Below are positions 5,975 through 6,017 of a DNA stretch of 6,017 nucleotides, piece after piece. The stretch comes from SFEL01 sp964392455. GTDB taxonomy: Bacteria; Bacillota; Clostridia; Christensenellales; CAG-138. The translations under genes and the position numbers were made by a program. The stretch's first letter is position 1. Every line of letters begins with the position of its first letter. The stretch lies in contig CAYMPG010000053.1 of NCBI GenBank assembly GCA_964392455.1, positions 1 to 6,017 of the forward strand, read 5' to 3'. The notes below the pieces were generated by a model, which did no database searches, was not told the DNA's origin, and saw only the letters and a list, made by a program, of their open reading frames with translations.

Positions 5975-6017
5975 CTACCCAGCAGACGGATAAGCCACAC
6001 GAGCTCCCTGTGCAGAT
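5975..6017 (-). CDS. Possible 3' end of a gene entering from the right edge
   Basis: In one minus-strand frame, 13 codons ending AYPSAG reach a TAG (5977-5975), and a terminator hairpin begins 45 bases further on. The spacing suits a gene end, and the codons are typical of the neighbouring genes. Only 43 bases are visible, other frames stay open too, and no family can be named, so this is a weak call; a non-coding RNA or plain intergenic DNA is equally possible. Confidence 0.25.
   Translation of the reverse strand, partial: SAQGARVAYPSAG

Noticed and set aside
5800..6000. 66-residue minus-strand reading frame at the right edge
   Set aside because: It runs straight through the terminator hairpin and the palindromic repeat, and its sequence simply encodes those repeats.
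1..6017. CRISPR array, tRNA, rRNA or riboswitch
   Set aside because: No regularly spaced direct repeats, no cloverleaf with conserved TTC-type loop, and no long structured leader before any gene was found. The paired palindromes are not spaced like CRISPR repeats.

Overview
The window reads as a chromosomal segment from a Gram-positive, gut-type Firmicute, most likely a Clostridia/Oscillospirales-like anaerobe. This rests on strong AGGAGG-type ribosome binding sites, ATGA gene overlaps, a Lit/DUF1461-type membrane protein, and a YdjG/YdjH-like membrane pair known from Bacillus. The exact taxon cannot be read from the sequence. There is no phage, plasmid, CRISPR, tRNA or rRNA signature. Five genes lie on the minus strand and one on the plus strand.

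Left part (1-1916, minus strand). A two-gene operon starts at an extended -10 promoter near 1950. It encodes a four-helix membrane protein of the DUF1461/TIGR01906 family, which contains lipoprotein intramolecular transacylase (Lit), and then tsaD, the universal t6A tRNA-modification enzyme. The two overlap by ATGA, and a GC-rich hairpin at 89-108 probably ends the transcript. Left of that (2-69) is a palindromic double-hairpin repeat.

Middle (1917-2700, plus strand). A divergently transcribed gene of unrecognised family (2002-2655) has two short conserved-looking ends joined by a Pro/Ala-rich linker. It ends at a strong, probably bidirectional terminator shared with the convergent operon to its right.

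Right part (2724-5691, minus strand). A cupin/AraC-type regulator is followed by a well-formed promoter and then an overlapping pair: a double zinc-ribbon protein with a C-terminal membrane anchor, and a secreted, anchored TPM-domain protein. The pair resembles B. subtilis YdjG/YdjH, which act in membrane-stress protection with an SPFH protein and PspA. Neither of those partners is in this window.

Right edge (5692-6017). The AraC promoter region holds an imperfect dyad. A second copy of the double-hairpin repeat follows (5791-5854) in inverted orientation relative to the left copy, with base changes that preserve the stems. Then come a strong terminator hairpin (5902-5930) and possibly the last codons of a minus-strand gene entering from outside. 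The most interesting signals are the covarying hairpin repeat pair, the Lit-like protein coupled to tsaD, and the partner-less YdjG/YdjH-like pair next to an AraC regulator.
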